Shown: positions 12,121-21,549 of the stretch, piece by piece
Numbering within the stretch: the stretch's first letter is position 1
Layout of the letters: each line of letters begins with the position of its first letter
Source: Archivesica marissinica
Lineage: Eukaryota; Mollusca; Bivalvia; Venerida; Vesicomyidae
Direction: 5' to 3'
DNA: 64,000 nt
NCBI GenBank assembly: GCA_014843695.1
Contig: CM026391.1
Location: 17,399,263 to 17,463,262 of the forward strand
Translations under genes and position numbers: made by a program
Notes under the pieces: model-generated
What the model saw: the letters and a program-made list of their open reading frames with translations, nothing else
Told to the model about the DNA's origin: nothing
Database searches by the model: none

Positions 12121-12381
12121 TGTCCACTGTCACACTCAATGAGATGAAATATTTATATAATATTGCATGCCATCTTCATATTTTTGTATACGTTTTTTTG
12201 AGATATATGAAGTATGTTTGCTGTGTTGTATTATAATTGAAGTATAGTTCATACAGTATTTGTTTGTTTTAGACGTTTTTGAGACGTTTTAATTGCATGA
12301 TTAAAAAATTCGCCCGTGTAGACATTTAACTGAATATTACACGAGCACCTGACTTAAGTGATTGGTGCAACTATAAATACA

Positions 12382-12850
12382 CTAGGGAGAGCAACAAGAA
12401 CGTTAGGGAGTGCAACAAGAACATTAGGGAGTGCAACAAGAACGTTAGGGAGTGCAACAAGAACGTTAGGGAGTGCAACATGAATGTTGGGGAGTGCAAC
12501 AAGAATGTTAGGGAGAGCAACAAGAACGTTAGGGAGTGCAACAAGAATGTTAGGGAGTGCAACAAGAATGTTAGGGAGTGCAACAAGAATGTTAGGAGTG
12601 CAACAAGAATGTTAGGGAAGTGCAACAAAAATGTTAGGGAGTGCAACAAGAATGTTAGGGAGTGCAACAAGAATGTTAGGGAGTGCAACAAGAATGTTAG
12701 GGAGTGCAACAAGAATGTTATGGAGAGCAACAAGAATGTTAGGGATAGCAACAAGAACATTAGGGAGTGCAACAAAAATGTTAGGGAGAGCAACAAGAAT
12801 GTTAGGGAGAGCAACAAGAATGTTAGGGAGAGCAACAAGAATGTTAGGGG
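12382..12850. repeat. 21-bp satellite array, diverged third array
   Basis: About 22 copies of the same 21-bp family as at the left edge, but mostly the variant AGGGAGTGCAACAAGAA followed by TGTT or CGTT. It lies in the same intron, about 9 kb of non-satellite sequence away from the first array. The homogeneous AGTGC variant suggests separate local amplification from one or a few transferred units. Confidence 0.95.
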
Positions 12851-14458
12851 TAACAGAGAATTGTTTATAGTGATGTTCTGTTTGCAGTTCACGAGCGTAA
12901 ATCAATGGATTGAAAATAGTCATAATAAGCACTACAGATAAAATGCTAGTTTTAGTTTTTGCGGTACACATACATGTTTTAATGCTTTGCACAATTTTCA
13001 ATGCAGTATTGTTTTGTGGGCCAGTGTATTAGAGCTAGGACAAGTACTTAGGTACCCGGGTACCGGGCCGGATAATGCTGCTACCTGGGTACAAAATTAT
13101 TACCTGTTACCGACTGCCATTAATAGCATATTTTAGCGCAAACAGAGAACGTATACATTTGACGGTGATCAGTAATTGAATAAAATATCCTACCTGAAAA
13201 TATAGCGAGACTTGATTCCTGTGAATTAGTATATTGATATTCTGCAGGTATATGCTCTAATTACTTTGTATATAGCATAATTATACTAGCCTGGGTGCCA
13301 GTCTGTCGATTTTTCACTTTTTAACTTCTGGCAAAATGACAGCTTGGGGGGAAATTGGATTTCCGATCGTAGCGCAATCTACTTACACCCTCATTTATAA
13401 GGGTGTAGATTTGAAGAACGACAACTCTTCTCTACAAGATAATATCACTAAATATAGAAACGGAATTCTATCGGAAATCGCCGAACAGGCATGATTATAC
13501 ACGATCATTTCCAAATATATGTTATATCGACGAGATGGCGGATTTTAAATATTACATTTAGATGGTAGTTGGTCGATTTGGCGTAATTGAACTAAAGACG
13601 ACTTAAATATTGAGTAAATATGTCAAATCAGACGCACATTGTACTTTTTAAAACTATTTATCGTTCCGTTGACCCATAAACAGTGGCAGCCAATTATAAA
13701 GTGTTATCAACATTGCAGTGCCTCGCTTTCGATTCAAGTACGTCATTAATTAAGGCACATGCTAATAGGCCTATTAATAGGAGTCAATAATTTACACGGA
13801 CAATCCGTCCAGTTTTCCCAGGCGTTGATCTGATCAGAAACTCAATACTGCCCAATTAATAGTCTCGGTGTTAAAATATATTTATATGACTGTCCAGGCA
13901 AAATATATCGACGCCTGTTCCCAGGCTAAACATATACTGTGAAGTATTGTACACACTGAAGTTGATTAAACCTGAGTGACTTGGTTTAAATAGTCCCTGG
14001 TAGACAAACAGCTTCTCGCAAATAATCGACAACAATATTTTTAAACGCTCTATTCCACTATTTCTCATTTAGCATTTTATTGATCTAAGCAGTTGATTTT
14101 CAACAAATAAAGCACGAACGCAAACAACATGTATATGTCGAATGTCTATTGCAAGCTTGTTAATGTCATGCCGCAACCAATCAGAATCCTTCCAAGTGTT
14201 ATTAAGCGTGTGGTCATATAATAATTTATGTCATGGATTGTAATAAACTGAATACAAGCAAAGTATGGGATATATATTGTTAGCATGATACTCCCAAAGA
14301 TGCATGATATTGGTTCCTGTATTAGGCTAGTGTCTTGATTGTTTTGAAAGAATTCTCGAGAATGCGACTGTATGCACATGTTTCTATATGATTTATGCAG
14401 TGTACATGTATGTAGACGGATATATGTAATGATGTATATCCTGTATCTGTGTTCACAG
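12851..14458. other. Intron end before e2, no gene seen
   Basis: AT-rich intron without recognisable exon or element. A short GGTACCCGGGTACC palindrome lies near 13051, and a small hairpin with arms around ACACCCT / AGGGTGT at about 13384-13404. The polypyrimidine/AG acceptor of e2 ends at 14458. Confidence 0.6.
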
Positions 14459-14557
14459 AGTACACTGAGGCCCTTCTTGGTAGATCCATCGTCCAGGGCC
14501 ACGGACTGGCTGAAGACACATCTGAAAGACCAGAGATTGGAAGTGATCAACCAACAG
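14459..14557 (+). CDS. DYNC2H1: DYNC2H1 exon e2 (AAA5)
   Basis: An exon of 33 codons, phase 0 at both ends, preceded by TGTTCACAG and followed by the donor GTATGC. It encodes residues STLRPFLVDPSSRATDWLKT followed by HLKDQRLEVINQQ. Dynein heavy chains carry a corresponding block in AAA5 after the GLPSDD-SVENA motif, so this exon should directly follow e1. In this window e1 lies at 41232, downstream instead of upstream, which is evidence for contig misordering. The residues match the dynein-2 rather than the axonemal or dynein-1 version (SSRATDWLKTHLKD). The protein drives retrograde IFT in cilia. Confidence 0.95.
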
Positions 14558-14691
14558 GTATGCAAGTAATCCATCTTCTGTCTGCAATGAGAGACTCGGC
14601 TTGATTTTTTTATAAAACCTCCATTTTGACAGGTAGACTTTGATTTATCACCAATTTTATATTGGTCCTTTAGTTACATTCCTTTAGTTTA

Positions 14692-14850
14692 TACAAATTT
14701 ATTTAGCTCGATTGCGAAACAAGTTCTTTCAACTTATATTAATCACTCTCGAGACCTCATTCCTGATGGAATCCATCGTCACGAGGGAAAGAGACAACGT
14801 GGAATTTAAATGCCTTGCCTAAGGGCACAATCGTAACAGCTCCTTTGTTT
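14692..14850 (-). mobile_element. SINE, family S2, partial, minus strand
   Basis: Read on the minus strand it contains GGCAAGGCATTTAAATTCCA, GATGGATTCCATCAGGAATG and a 3' part with GAGTGATTAATATAAGTTG and TTTCGCAATCGAGCT. Its 5' tRNA-like head is missing here; a longer copy at 57080-57310 shows more of it. The 3' tail is shared with family S1, the next element along on the + strand. Confidence 0.75.
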
Positions 14851-14880
14851 TTTACTGTTTGTCCCTAACCAAATGTTTAG

Positions 14881-15144
14881 GGCCGTCTGATTAGTGCAGT
14901 GGTTAGCGCGCTCGCTTCTCGCCAATGCAACCCGGGTTCGATCCTCAGACCAGGAAGTATGTGAGATGGTACGGTGGTGGCCAGATCGGACAGGTGGGTT
15001 ATCTCCGCGGGAACACTGGTTTCCTCCCACACGAATGACCACATTTACGCTTTCATCCGTGCCAACGAGAGTGATTAATATAAGTTGTTGAAATTTACTT
15101 CGCAATTGTTGTAAAATAAATAAAGTTTAAACTTTTTTTTTTAA
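14881..15144 (+). mobile_element. tRNA-derived SINE, family S1, full-length
   Basis: The head carries RNA polymerase III promoter boxes: A box TAGTGCAGTGG (about 14895) and B box GGTTCGATCC (about 14935). The body has AAGTATGTGAGATGGTACGG and CCACATTTACGCTTTCATCC, and the 3' tail has GAGTGATTAATATAAGTTGT, ATAAATAAAGTTT and an A/T run. Other copies in this window allow the consensus to be read. It is not a tRNA gene: the acceptor and anticodon stems do not fold properly and a long unrelated body follows. Confidence 0.88.
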
Positions 15145-15455
15145 ACCAAATGTTGTATTGATTAGTGTGTTTTTATATAAATCATTGATAGCACATGTTT
15201 ACAGTACTAGTATTAACATATCCATTGGATTACCGATGGACATCTGTCGAGATTTAATAAGTTAATAATTATTAGATGAGTCAATGGATGCAATTTGATA
15301 GCATGTTGTGAAAAGGAAAACAACGATAAAAACAGAGGAAACCTATTAATAGGACTACCATCCTTTAGGAGTATTCAAGGGCAGTAACTCATCAATGTTT
15401 CTCACTACACTTCGATCTGTGCATCTCACTTTGTTATCATCCTGTCACATCTTGT
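15145..15455. other. Intronic sequence, no gene seen
   Basis: About 310 bp of AT-rich intron between a SINE and the 68-bp array. No exon, RNA or element recognised. Confidence 0.6.
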
Positions 15456-16635
15456 GGTTGCACATTCAGACAGATCTAGCCTCTATATGACAGCAGTTGT
15501 CACATGAGTTTGACCGGCATGGTGGTGGCACATTCAGACAGATCTAACCTCTATATGACAGCAGTTGTCACATGAGTTTGACCGGCATGTTGGTGGCACA
15601 TTCAGACAGATCTAGCCTCTATATGACAGCAGTTGTCACATGAGTTTGACCGGCATGGTGGTGGCACATTCAGACAGATCTAACCTCTATATGACAGCAG
15701 TTGTCACATGAGTTTGACCGGCATGTTGGTGGCACATTCAGACAGATCTAGCCTCTATATGACAGCAGTTGTCACATGAGTTTGACCGGCATGGTGGTGG
15801 CACATTCAGACAGATCTAACCTCTATATGACAGCAGTTGTCACATGAGTTTGACCGGCATGTTGGTGGCACATTCAGACAGATCTAGCCTCTATATGACA
15901 GCAGTTGTCACATGAGTTTGACCGGCATGGTGGTGGCACATTCAGACAGATCTAACCTCTATATGACAGCAGTTGTCACATGAGTTTGACGGCATGGTGG
16001 TGACACATTCAGACAGATCTAACCTCTATGTGATGGCAGTTGTCACATGAGTTTGACTGGCATTGTGGTGACACATTCAGCAGGTTCTAACCTCTATGTG
16101 ATGGCAGTTGTCACATGAGTTTGACCGGCATGTTGGTGGCAGATTCAGCAGGTTCTAACCTCTATGTGACGGCAGTTGTCACATGAGTTTGACCGGCATG
16201 ATGGTGACACATTCAGCAGGTTCTAACCTCTATGTGACGGCAGTTGTCACATGAGTTTGACTGGCATGATGGTGACACATTCAGCAAGTTCTAACCTCTA
16301 TGTGACGGCAGTTGTCACATGAGTTTGACTGGCATTGTGGTGACACATTCAGCAGGTTCTAACCTCTATGTGATGGCAGTTGTCACATGAGTTTGACTGG
16401 CATTGTGGTGGCACATTCAGCAGGTTCTAACCTCTATGTGATGGCAGTTGTCACATGAGTTTGACCGGATTGATGGTGGCACATTCAGTAAGATCTAGCC
16501 TCTATGTGACGGTTATGTCACACGAGTTTGACGGCATGTTGGTGGCACATTCAGCAGGTTCTAACCTCTATGTGACAGCAGTTGTCACATGAGTTTGACC
16601 GGCATTGTGGTGACACATTCAGCAGATTCTAACCT
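15456..16635. repeat. 68-bp minisatellite, about 17 copies, with dimeric order
   Basis: Unit of 68 bp built on TGGTGGCACATTCAGACAGA, CTCTATATGACAGCAGTTGT and CACATGAGTTTGACCGGCA. The left half (to about 16000) alternates two variants (TCTAGCC with CATGG, and TCTAACC with CATGTT), so the true repeat there is a 136-bp dimer. The right half is more diverged (ATGTGATGGCAG, CAGCAGGTTC). It fills the intron between e2 and e3. I find no resemblance to the flanking exons. Confidence 0.96.
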
Positions 16636-16683
16636 AATACATGCATTACATTGTATACAATGAAAATATATTTGTAGAATATG

Positions 16684-16890
16684 TACAGTTTACATCTGTT
16701 ATGTCGAATTCCGTCGCACAGCACAAAATAATTCAACATAACCGAAGTTTGACTTAACGAAATTCGATATAAACAGAGCCAGTTATATGTAAAATGACAG
16801 TGTCTGAAACAGGACTTTGATCCGATTTCGAGATACAGGTAACTGGAGAATTGGACATAACATACCTTGACATAGTGGATGTAGACTGTA
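16684..16890. mobile_element. MITE with TACAGTCTACATCC termini, copy 1
   Basis: A 207-bp element from TACAGTTTACATCTG (16684) to GGATGTAGACTGTA (ending 16890), termini inverted to each other. The interior has ATGTCGAATTCCGTCGCACA and several ACATAAC motifs. TA at both edges suggests TA target duplication as in Tc1/mariner-type elements. No coding capacity. Copies 2 and 3 are at 41609 and 56751. Confidence 0.75.
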
Positions 16891-17005
16891 TCTGTGTTTT
16901 ACAAATCGATGAATAAATGTGTTTTTACCAATATTAAAATGTTAATGTTGGAGTGTTAGTGTTGGAGTACATTAATTGTACAATGATATAATATTCGTGT
17001 TTCAG

Positions 17006-17129
17006 GACGCCAACTTCAGTACTGCGCTAGAGTTGGCCGTGAGGTTCGGGAAGACGCTGATCATACAGGAAGTGGACGGTGTGGAACCAGTGCTGTACCC
17101 ACTACTCAGAGGGGACCTAGTCTCTCAAG
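17006..17129 (+). CDS. DYNC2H1: DYNC2H1 exon e3 (AAA5)
   Basis: A 124-bp exon, phase 0 in and phase 1 out, bounded by TGTTTCAG and GTGTAT. It encodes DANFSTALELAVRFGKTLII followed by QEVDGVEPVLYPLLRGDLVSQ. In dyneins this is the DPNF..LE.A.RFG segment with the degenerate Walker-B-like strand of AAA5 (LIIQEVD in place of the usual LLENVGE), as in dynein-2 chains. The last base G joins GT at the start of e4 to code Gly. It is intact, with the 68-bp array and a MITE in the intron before it. Confidence 0.95.
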
Positions 17130-17149
17130 GTGTATAATTGAATACATTT

Positions 17150-17211
17150 TAAAGTTTAAACTTTATTTATTTTACCGAAGCAAGTTTTGACAACTTATAT
17201 TAATCACTCTA
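17150..17211 (-). mobile_element. SINE 3'-tail fragment, minus strand
   Basis: Read on the minus strand this is AGAGTGATTAATATAAGTTG, then an altered GCTTCGGTAAAATAAATAAA stretch, that is, only the 3' tail shared by SINE families S1 and S2. It abuts the tRNA-like head of a different SINE at 17212, so the two are tail-to-head in opposite orientation. A similar degraded tail precedes the S1 head at 37688. Confidence 0.65.
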
Positions 17212-17480
17212 GTTAGTCCAGTGGTAACACACTGGACTCGTAATCCAGGGATCGCAGGTTCGATCCCCCGTCTGACCCTAATAAAATGAACAGTCTTTCA
17301 GATGGGACGTTAAACCGAGGTATTGTGTCGGTGCTGTACACCGTGCACAAAAAAGAACCAGAGGAGACTCTGGAATGGGTCTCTGTCTGTATTATTGCAC
17401 TATCCTCCAAAAATCTAAAATTACTAATCTCTTCAGGAGGCGTCGCGCATATGGGCAACCGGTAGTGACGATAAATAAAC
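17212..17480 (+). mobile_element. tRNA-derived SINE, family S4 (Thr-like head)
   Basis: The head has the A-box-like TAGTCCAGTGGTAACACACT, an anticodon-loop-like ACTCGTAAT and the B box GGTTCGATCCC (about 17258). The body has GATGGGACGTTAAACCGAGG, GTGCTGTACACCGTGCAC and GAGGAGACTCTGGAATGGG. It reads like a tRNA-derived SINE with a conserved central block rather than a working tRNA: no clean acceptor stem closes after the T arm. Family name not assigned. Only one copy is seen in this window. Confidence 0.65.
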
Positions 17481-17689
17481 GTAAAACACATATAATGGGC
17501 AACAAAGCAAAGTGATATTGTGTCATTTTGCATAGAGGGCTGTATGGAAAACACTAGCCAAGTAATTGAGATTTGTTACATCAGATTCACACCCAAATTG
17601 TACAGGTGTGTGACCAGCATATACTGTTCTTGTCCAAGGAGGTGAGTAGGAGTGTTTTCGGACATATCTGGTCTACAAACAATATACAT

Positions 17690-17890
17690 TTTGAATGTCC
17701 CCTTACCATTGTAAGTTCAAATCCCACTGGGGGTGTCGAAATCTTTCAGCTATCCAGCTGGCTTGTAATAGGTCGGTGGTTCTACCCAGGTGCCATTCCA
17801 TGCCTGCAATACTACTCACAGGGGTTTTCCTCCACCATTAATAGCTGTATAGTTCCGTATGACCTAAGCTGTTTTTAAAATAGTACTTAT
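17690..17890 (+). mobile_element. SINE, family S3, partial
   Basis: It shares GGGGGTGTCGAA, CTTTCA, GGTCGGTGGTTCTACCCAGG and CTCCACCATTAATAGC with the fuller copy at 55562-55835. The tRNA-like head is degraded. Located between e3 and e4. Confidence 0.6.
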
Positions 17891-17977
17891 TATTTTGTGA
17901 TGGCCTGAGCCTATATTGTCTACATGGAGCTACATCAATGATCCTGAAGTCAATCTAGTGTACATATATTGCATTAG

Positions 17978-18141
17978 GTCCTCGATATGTGGTGCAGATT
18001 GGAGAGAAGACAATAGACTACAATGAGGAGTTCCGTTTGTTCCTCACAACACGCAACCCCGCCCCCGAGATACCTCCGGACGCGGCATCCATCATCACAG
18101 AGGTCAACTTTACTACAACGAAGGCTGGTCTAACAGGACAG
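17978..18141 (+). CDS. DYNC2H1: DYNC2H1 exon e4 (end of AAA5)
   Basis: A 164-bp exon, phase 1 in and phase 0 out, from the acceptor GCATTAG to the donor CAG|GTAGGT. It encodes (G)PRYVVQIGEKTIDYNEEFRL followed by FLTTRNPAPEIPPDAASIIT and EVNFTTTKAGLTGQ. This is the conserved F.L.L.TRNP....PE....... NF..T..GL.GQ block that closes AAA5 in dynein heavy chains. The 3' end of the exon, together with the donor, is the seed of the following 59-bp array, so twelve further near-identical donors lie downstream. The first donor is the one that gives the conserved join GQ|LLAATIQHEKP with e5. Confidence 0.95.
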
Positions 18142-18858
18142 GTAGGTTTATCATCACAGAGGTCAACTTTACTACAACGAAGGCTGGTCACAGGACAGGT
18201 AGGTTTATCATCACAGAGGTCAACTTTACTACAACGAGTGGTCTAACAGGACAGGTAGGTTATCTCACAGAGGCACTTACTACAACGAAAGCTGGTCTAA
18301 CAGGACAGGTAGGTTTATCATCACAGAGGTCAACTTTACTACAACGAAAGCTGGTCTAACAGGACAGGTAGGTTTATCATCACAGAGGTCAACTTTACTA
18401 CAACGAAAGCTGGTCTAACAGGACAGGTAGGTTTATCATCACAGAGGTCAACTTTACTACAACGAAAGCTGGTCTAACAGGACAGGTAGGTTTATCATCA
18501 CAGAGGTCAACTTTACTACAACGAAAGCTGGTCTAACAGGACAGGTAGGTTTATCATCACAGAGGTCAACTTTACTACAACGAAAGCTGGTCTAACAGGA
18601 CAGGTAGGTTTATCATCACAGAGGTCAACTTTACTACAACGAAAGCTGGTCTAACAGGACAGGTAGGTTTATCATCACAGAGGTCAACTTTACTACAACG
18701 AAAGCTGGTCTAACAGGACAGGTAGGTTTATCATCACAGAGGTCAACTTTACTACAACGAAAGCTGGTCTAACAGGACAGGTAGGTTTATCATAACAGAG
18801 GTCAACTTTACTACAACGAAGGCTGGTCTTACAGAGGACAGGTAGGTTTATCAACACA
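18095..18858 (+). repeat. 59-bp array made of exon e4 3' end plus its splice donor
   Basis: Unit: ATCATCACAGAGGTCAACTT, TACTACAACGAAAGCTGGTC, TAACAGGACAG and then GTAGGTTT. The first copy is the genuine end of e4 (residues IITEVNFTTTKAGLTGQ) with its donor. Candidate donors (GT of CAG|GTAGG) fall at 18142, 18199, 18255, 18309, 18368, 18427, 18486, 18545, 18604, 18663, 18722, 18781 and 18842. Most spacings are exactly 59 bp; the first three copies and the last are irregular. Because 59 is not a multiple of three and GTAGG brings TAG or frame changes, use of a downstream donor would usually disrupt the frame. Confidence 0.95.
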
Positions 18859-19005
18859 CTGGTAAGGTTCAAATTTTAAGAATAAGAGGAGAGTTAGTTA
18901 TTGTTACTACTAAAGCGTATAGTAAATTTATGGATAATAAGTTTTTCACCAATTGCACAGTGAGTATCAACTTACAAGAATACAAGCATACATGTACAAC
19001 CAACC

Positions 19006-19230
19006 GTGCTCGCTTCTCACTAATGCAACCCGGGTTTGATCCTCACACAGGGAAGTATGTGAGATGGTACAGTGGTCGCCAGATCGGACAGGTGGGTTTC
19101 TCCGGGTATTCCGGTTTCCTCCCACACGATTGACCACATTTACGCTTTCATCCGCACCAACGAAAGTGATTAATATAAGTTGTTGAAACTTACTTCGCAA
19201 TCGTTATAAAATAAATAAAGTTTAAAAAAA
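19006..19230 (+). mobile_element. SINE S1, 5'-truncated
   Basis: It begins inside the head (GTGCTCGCTTCTCACTAATG) and keeps the B box GGTTTGATCC, the AAGTATGTGAGATGGTAC body, the CGAAAGTGATTAATATAAGT tail and ATAAATAAAGTTT. The A box is missing, so it cannot drive its own transcription. Confidence 0.8.
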
Positions 19231-19284
19231 AGAAAAACCAATCTGGATATGTTTCTGTTGATTGATTTCTGTATGTTATGTATT

Positions 19285-19708
19285 TGAATGCTCAACACCA
19301 TGTAAATACGACTGTCATGAATATAGTGTGGTCAGCAGGCATGCTCAACACCGTGTAAATACGACTGTCATGAATATAGTGTGGTCAGCAGTCATGCTCA
19401 ACACTGTAAATACGACTGTCATGAATATAGTGTGGTCAGCAGGCATGCTCAACACCTTGTAAATACGACTGTCATGAATATAGTGTGTCAGCAGGCATGC
19501 TCAACACTGTGTAAATACGACTGTCATGAATATAGTGTGGTCTGCAGTCATGCTCAACACTGTGTAAATACGACTGTCATGAATATAGTGTGGTCTGCAG
19601 TCATGCTCAACACCGTGTAAATACGACTGTCATGAATATAGTGTGGTCTGCAGTCATGCTCAACACTGTGTAAATACGACTGTCATGAATATAGTGTGGT
19701 CAGCAGCA
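19285..19708. repeat. 53-bp minisatellite, about 8 copies
   Basis: Unit of about 53 bp: ATGCTCAACACCGTGTAAAT, ACGACTGTCATGAATATAGT, GTGGTCAGCAGGC, with small indels between copies. Open frames inside it are produced by the repetition. I see no relation to e4 or e5. Confidence 0.95.
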
Positions 19709-19764
19709 TTAAAAAATAGTTTGTATTAGAAAATATAAATAGCAGCTTGAATATTCAGATCATG

Positions 19765-20034
19765 CCGTGAAAAACTTCCATAGTAACACACCTGGCTTCA
19801 TGCAAAGGTGATTATGAAATTTAGGAAAATTACCGGGTTTCGTTCCTTGGACAGAGAAGTATGTATGTGAGATGGTACGGTGGTTAACAAATCTGAAAGA
19901 TGGGGTTTCTCCGGGTATCCGGTTTGCTCCCACATGAAGGACCACATATATGCTATCATCTAAGGCAACGAAAGCGATTAATATAAGTTATTAAAGCTTT
20001 TTTCACAATCGTTTTTAAAACAAATAAAGTTTAC
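19765..20034 (+). mobile_element. SINE S1, old diverged copy
   Basis: Recognisable by GTATGTGAGATGGTACGGTG, TTTCTCCGGGTATCCGGTTT, GCGATTAATATAAGTTATTA and ACAAATAAAGTTTA. The tRNA head is strongly decayed (GGTTTCGTTCC in place of the B box). Confidence 0.7.
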
Positions 20035-20084
20035 ACTGTTAGTTTTTAAAGAAAATAATGCAGATATGTGCATATTTCTTGGTG

Positions 20085-20235
20085 GCTAAGTGGTTATTGT
20101 CGTTGACTTTAAAATCATATGCCCCTCACCACTGTAGGTGTAGCAATTCTTTCAAGTGAGGAAACTATCTAGCTGACTTGCGGAAGGTCGATGGTTCTAC
20201 CCTGGTGCCCGCCTATGTCGGAAACAATGATCGTA
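20085..20235 (+). mobile_element. SINE S3, partial
   Basis: The head-like part GGCTAAGTGGTTATTGTCGT and TGTAGGTGTAGCAATTCTTT, then CGATGGTTCTACCCTGGTGC, match the family seen at 17690 and 55562. The 3' half is lost. Confidence 0.55.
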
Positions 20236-20263
20236 GGGACACCTGAAGTCACAAAATATTCAA

Positions 20264-20395
20264 TACATTTCTCGTGCGTATTTCAGTTGCTGGCAGCCAC
20301 TATTCAGCACATTTCTCGTGCATGTTTCAGTTGCTGGCAGCCACTATTCAGTACATTTCTCGTGCATGTTTCAGTTGCTGGCAGCCACTATTCAG
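20264..20395 (+). repeat. 44-bp array of the e5 splice acceptor plus exon start, 3 copies
   Basis: TTTCAG|TTGCTGGCAGCCACT occurs with exon-start positions 20287, 20331 and 20375, exactly 44 bp apart. The intronic part of the unit is ACATTTCTCGTGCATGTTTC. Only the last copy continues into the full exon. Splicing to either upstream acceptor would add 44 or 88 bases, shift the frame and reach a stop. The array sits directly on the exon edge and is thus part of the acceptor context. Confidence 0.95.
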
Positions 20396-20494
20396 CATGA
20401 AAAACCAGAGTTGGAAGAGAAGAAGACATCACTGCTTAAACAGGAAGAAGATCTAAAAATAGAACTGTCGAAACTCGAGGAGTCGCTGTTAGAG
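20375..20494 (+). CDS. DYNC2H1: DYNC2H1 exon e5 (AAA5-AAA6 linker)
   Basis: A 120-bp exon, phase 0/0, encoding LLAATIQHEKPELEEKKTSL followed by LKQEEDLKIELSKLEESLLE. It matches the charged helical stretch between AAA5 and AAA6, with the LL...E.P.LEE....L......K..LS.LEESLL pattern of dynein heavy chains. Three tandem acceptors lie at its 5' edge and two tandem donors at its 3' edge (GT at 20495 and 20525). The last acceptor and first donor give the residues expected from the family. The alternative donor would add ten in-frame codons. Confidence 0.94.
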
Positions 20495-20547
20495 GTATGT
20501 ATTCATTTACATCTCATGTTAGAGGTGTGTATTCATTTACAACTCAT
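20487..20547 (+). repeat. 30-bp duplication of the e5 splice donor
   Basis: GTTAGAG|GTATGTATTCATTTAC at 20488 is followed 30 bp later by GTTAGAG|GTGTGTATTCATTTAC. Both have an exon-end GAG and a plausible donor (GTATGT and GTGTGT). The 30 extra bases read VCIHLHLMLE with no stop, so the second donor could yield a slightly longer protein in the helical linker. Confidence 0.9.
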
Positions 20548-20619
20548 AGAAACCTTATGGGTTTTTTCTAATGTTTGGGTAAAGCTGCTACTTATAAGAG
20601 GTTCTTATTTGATTGAACA

Positions 20620-20868
20620 GGCTATCTGATTAGCGCAGTGGTCAGCCTCTCACTTCGCACCACTGCAACCAAGGTTCGATCCTCGGACCGGGAAGTATGT
20701 GAGATGGTACTGTGGTCCCAGATCGTACAGGGTGATGTTTTAGCTGAGTACTTCGATTGTCTCCAACTCGAAGGATCACATACGTGCTTTCATCCATGCC
20801 AACGAGAGTGATTAATATAAGTTGTTAAAGCTTGTTTCGCAATCAATGTAAAAAGAAATAAAGTTTAT
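20620..20868 (+). mobile_element. SINE S1, moderately diverged
   Basis: A box TTAGCGCAGTGG (about 20630), B box GGTTCGATCC (about 20672), GGGAAGTATGTGAGATGGTA, GAGTGATTAATATAAGTTGT, AAATAAAGTTTA. Near full length. Confidence 0.85.
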
Positions 20869-21005
20869 CTAAAAATGATTGAATTTGGGTATCGTTTCTG
20901 TTCTATTGAGTCTAATACATTTATCTTGTGATTATTTATAAATCACATCATACCGTCGATGTTGCTCAGTGGTTAATACATTAATCTGCGGAGTAGGAGG
21001 TCGAA

Positions 21006-21549
21006 GGCTGTCCGATTAGCACAGTTGTTAGCGCGCTCGCTTCTCACCAATGCAACCCGGGTTTGATCCTCGGACCGGGAAGTATGTGAGATGGTACGGT
21101 GGTTGCCAGATCGGACAGGTGTGTTTTCTCCGGGTACTCCGGTTTCCTCCCACACAAATGACCACATATACGCTTCCATCCGAGCCAGTCCTCCTCCGTG
21201 GTCGAGTGGTTAAGGTCGCTGACTTGTATACCACTGTAACCTATCATCACTGATGGTCACGGGTTCGAGCCCCGCTCAGGCCGTGTCTCATTTATATGAA
21301 AAATGTTGGCAGTTTCTTACAGAGGTTGGTGTACCCAAGTACTGGTTAACCGCTGGAGCCTGCCCAGGAAAGGTGTTGTTAGGTAAACTGCCCGCCGGCG
21401 ATATAGCTCGAAATGGTGCTGATGCAGGTGTAAAACCCGAAATATAAATAAATAAATAAATCATCCGAGCCAACGAGAGTGATTAATATAAGTTGTTGAA
21501 ACTTGTTTCGCAATCGTTGTAAAATAAATAAAGTTTAAACAACAAAAAA
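21006..21549 (+). mobile_element. SINE S1, interrupted by S5
   Basis: Near-consensus S1: A box TTAGCACAGTTG, B box GGTTTGATCC, GGGAAGTATGTGAGATGGTA, then an interruption after CATCCGAGCCA (21187). It continues at CAACGAGAGTGATTAATATA to ATAAATAAAGTTTAAAC. Removing the insert and one copy of the 11-bp duplication restores the consensus. Confidence 0.88.
21188..21461 (+). mobile_element. tRNA-derived SINE, family S5 (class-II tRNA-like head), complete
   Basis: Flanked by perfect 11-bp target duplications CATCCGAGCCA (21177-21187 and 21462-21472). The head CCTCCGTGGTCGAGTGGTTA carries the A box TGGTCGAGTGG, then a long variable-arm-like segment and the B box GGTTCGAGCCC (about 21263), resembling Ser/Leu-type tRNAs. 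The body has GTACCCAAGTACTGGTTAAC, GCCTGCCCAGGAAAGGTGTT and GGTGCTGATGCAGG, and the tail is (AAAT)n. Other copies lie at 60760 and 63823. Confidence 0.92.

Larger units (their letters stand above)
8874..12166. mobile_element. Foldback (palindromic) element interrupted by a LINE
   Basis: The left arm (about 8882-8945: AAATATTTCATCTCGGTGAG, GCGACAGTGGATACTGTCAA and on to AAAATAATG) pairs with a right arm that begins at CATTATTTTCC near 8970 and continues after the LINE as TGTCCACTGTCACACTC to about 12166. The loop is GAACTCGGCTTCGCC. Removing 8993-12120 restores the arm, and that uninterrupted junction is seen at 50750-50770. No coding capacity. Confidence 0.7.

Noticed and set aside
14895..14950. 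tRNA gene at the S1 head (and similar heads at 17212, 21190, 37688, 41880, 63823)
   Set aside because: A and B boxes are present, but the cloverleaf does not close and each head is followed by a repeated body and tail, so they are SINEs.
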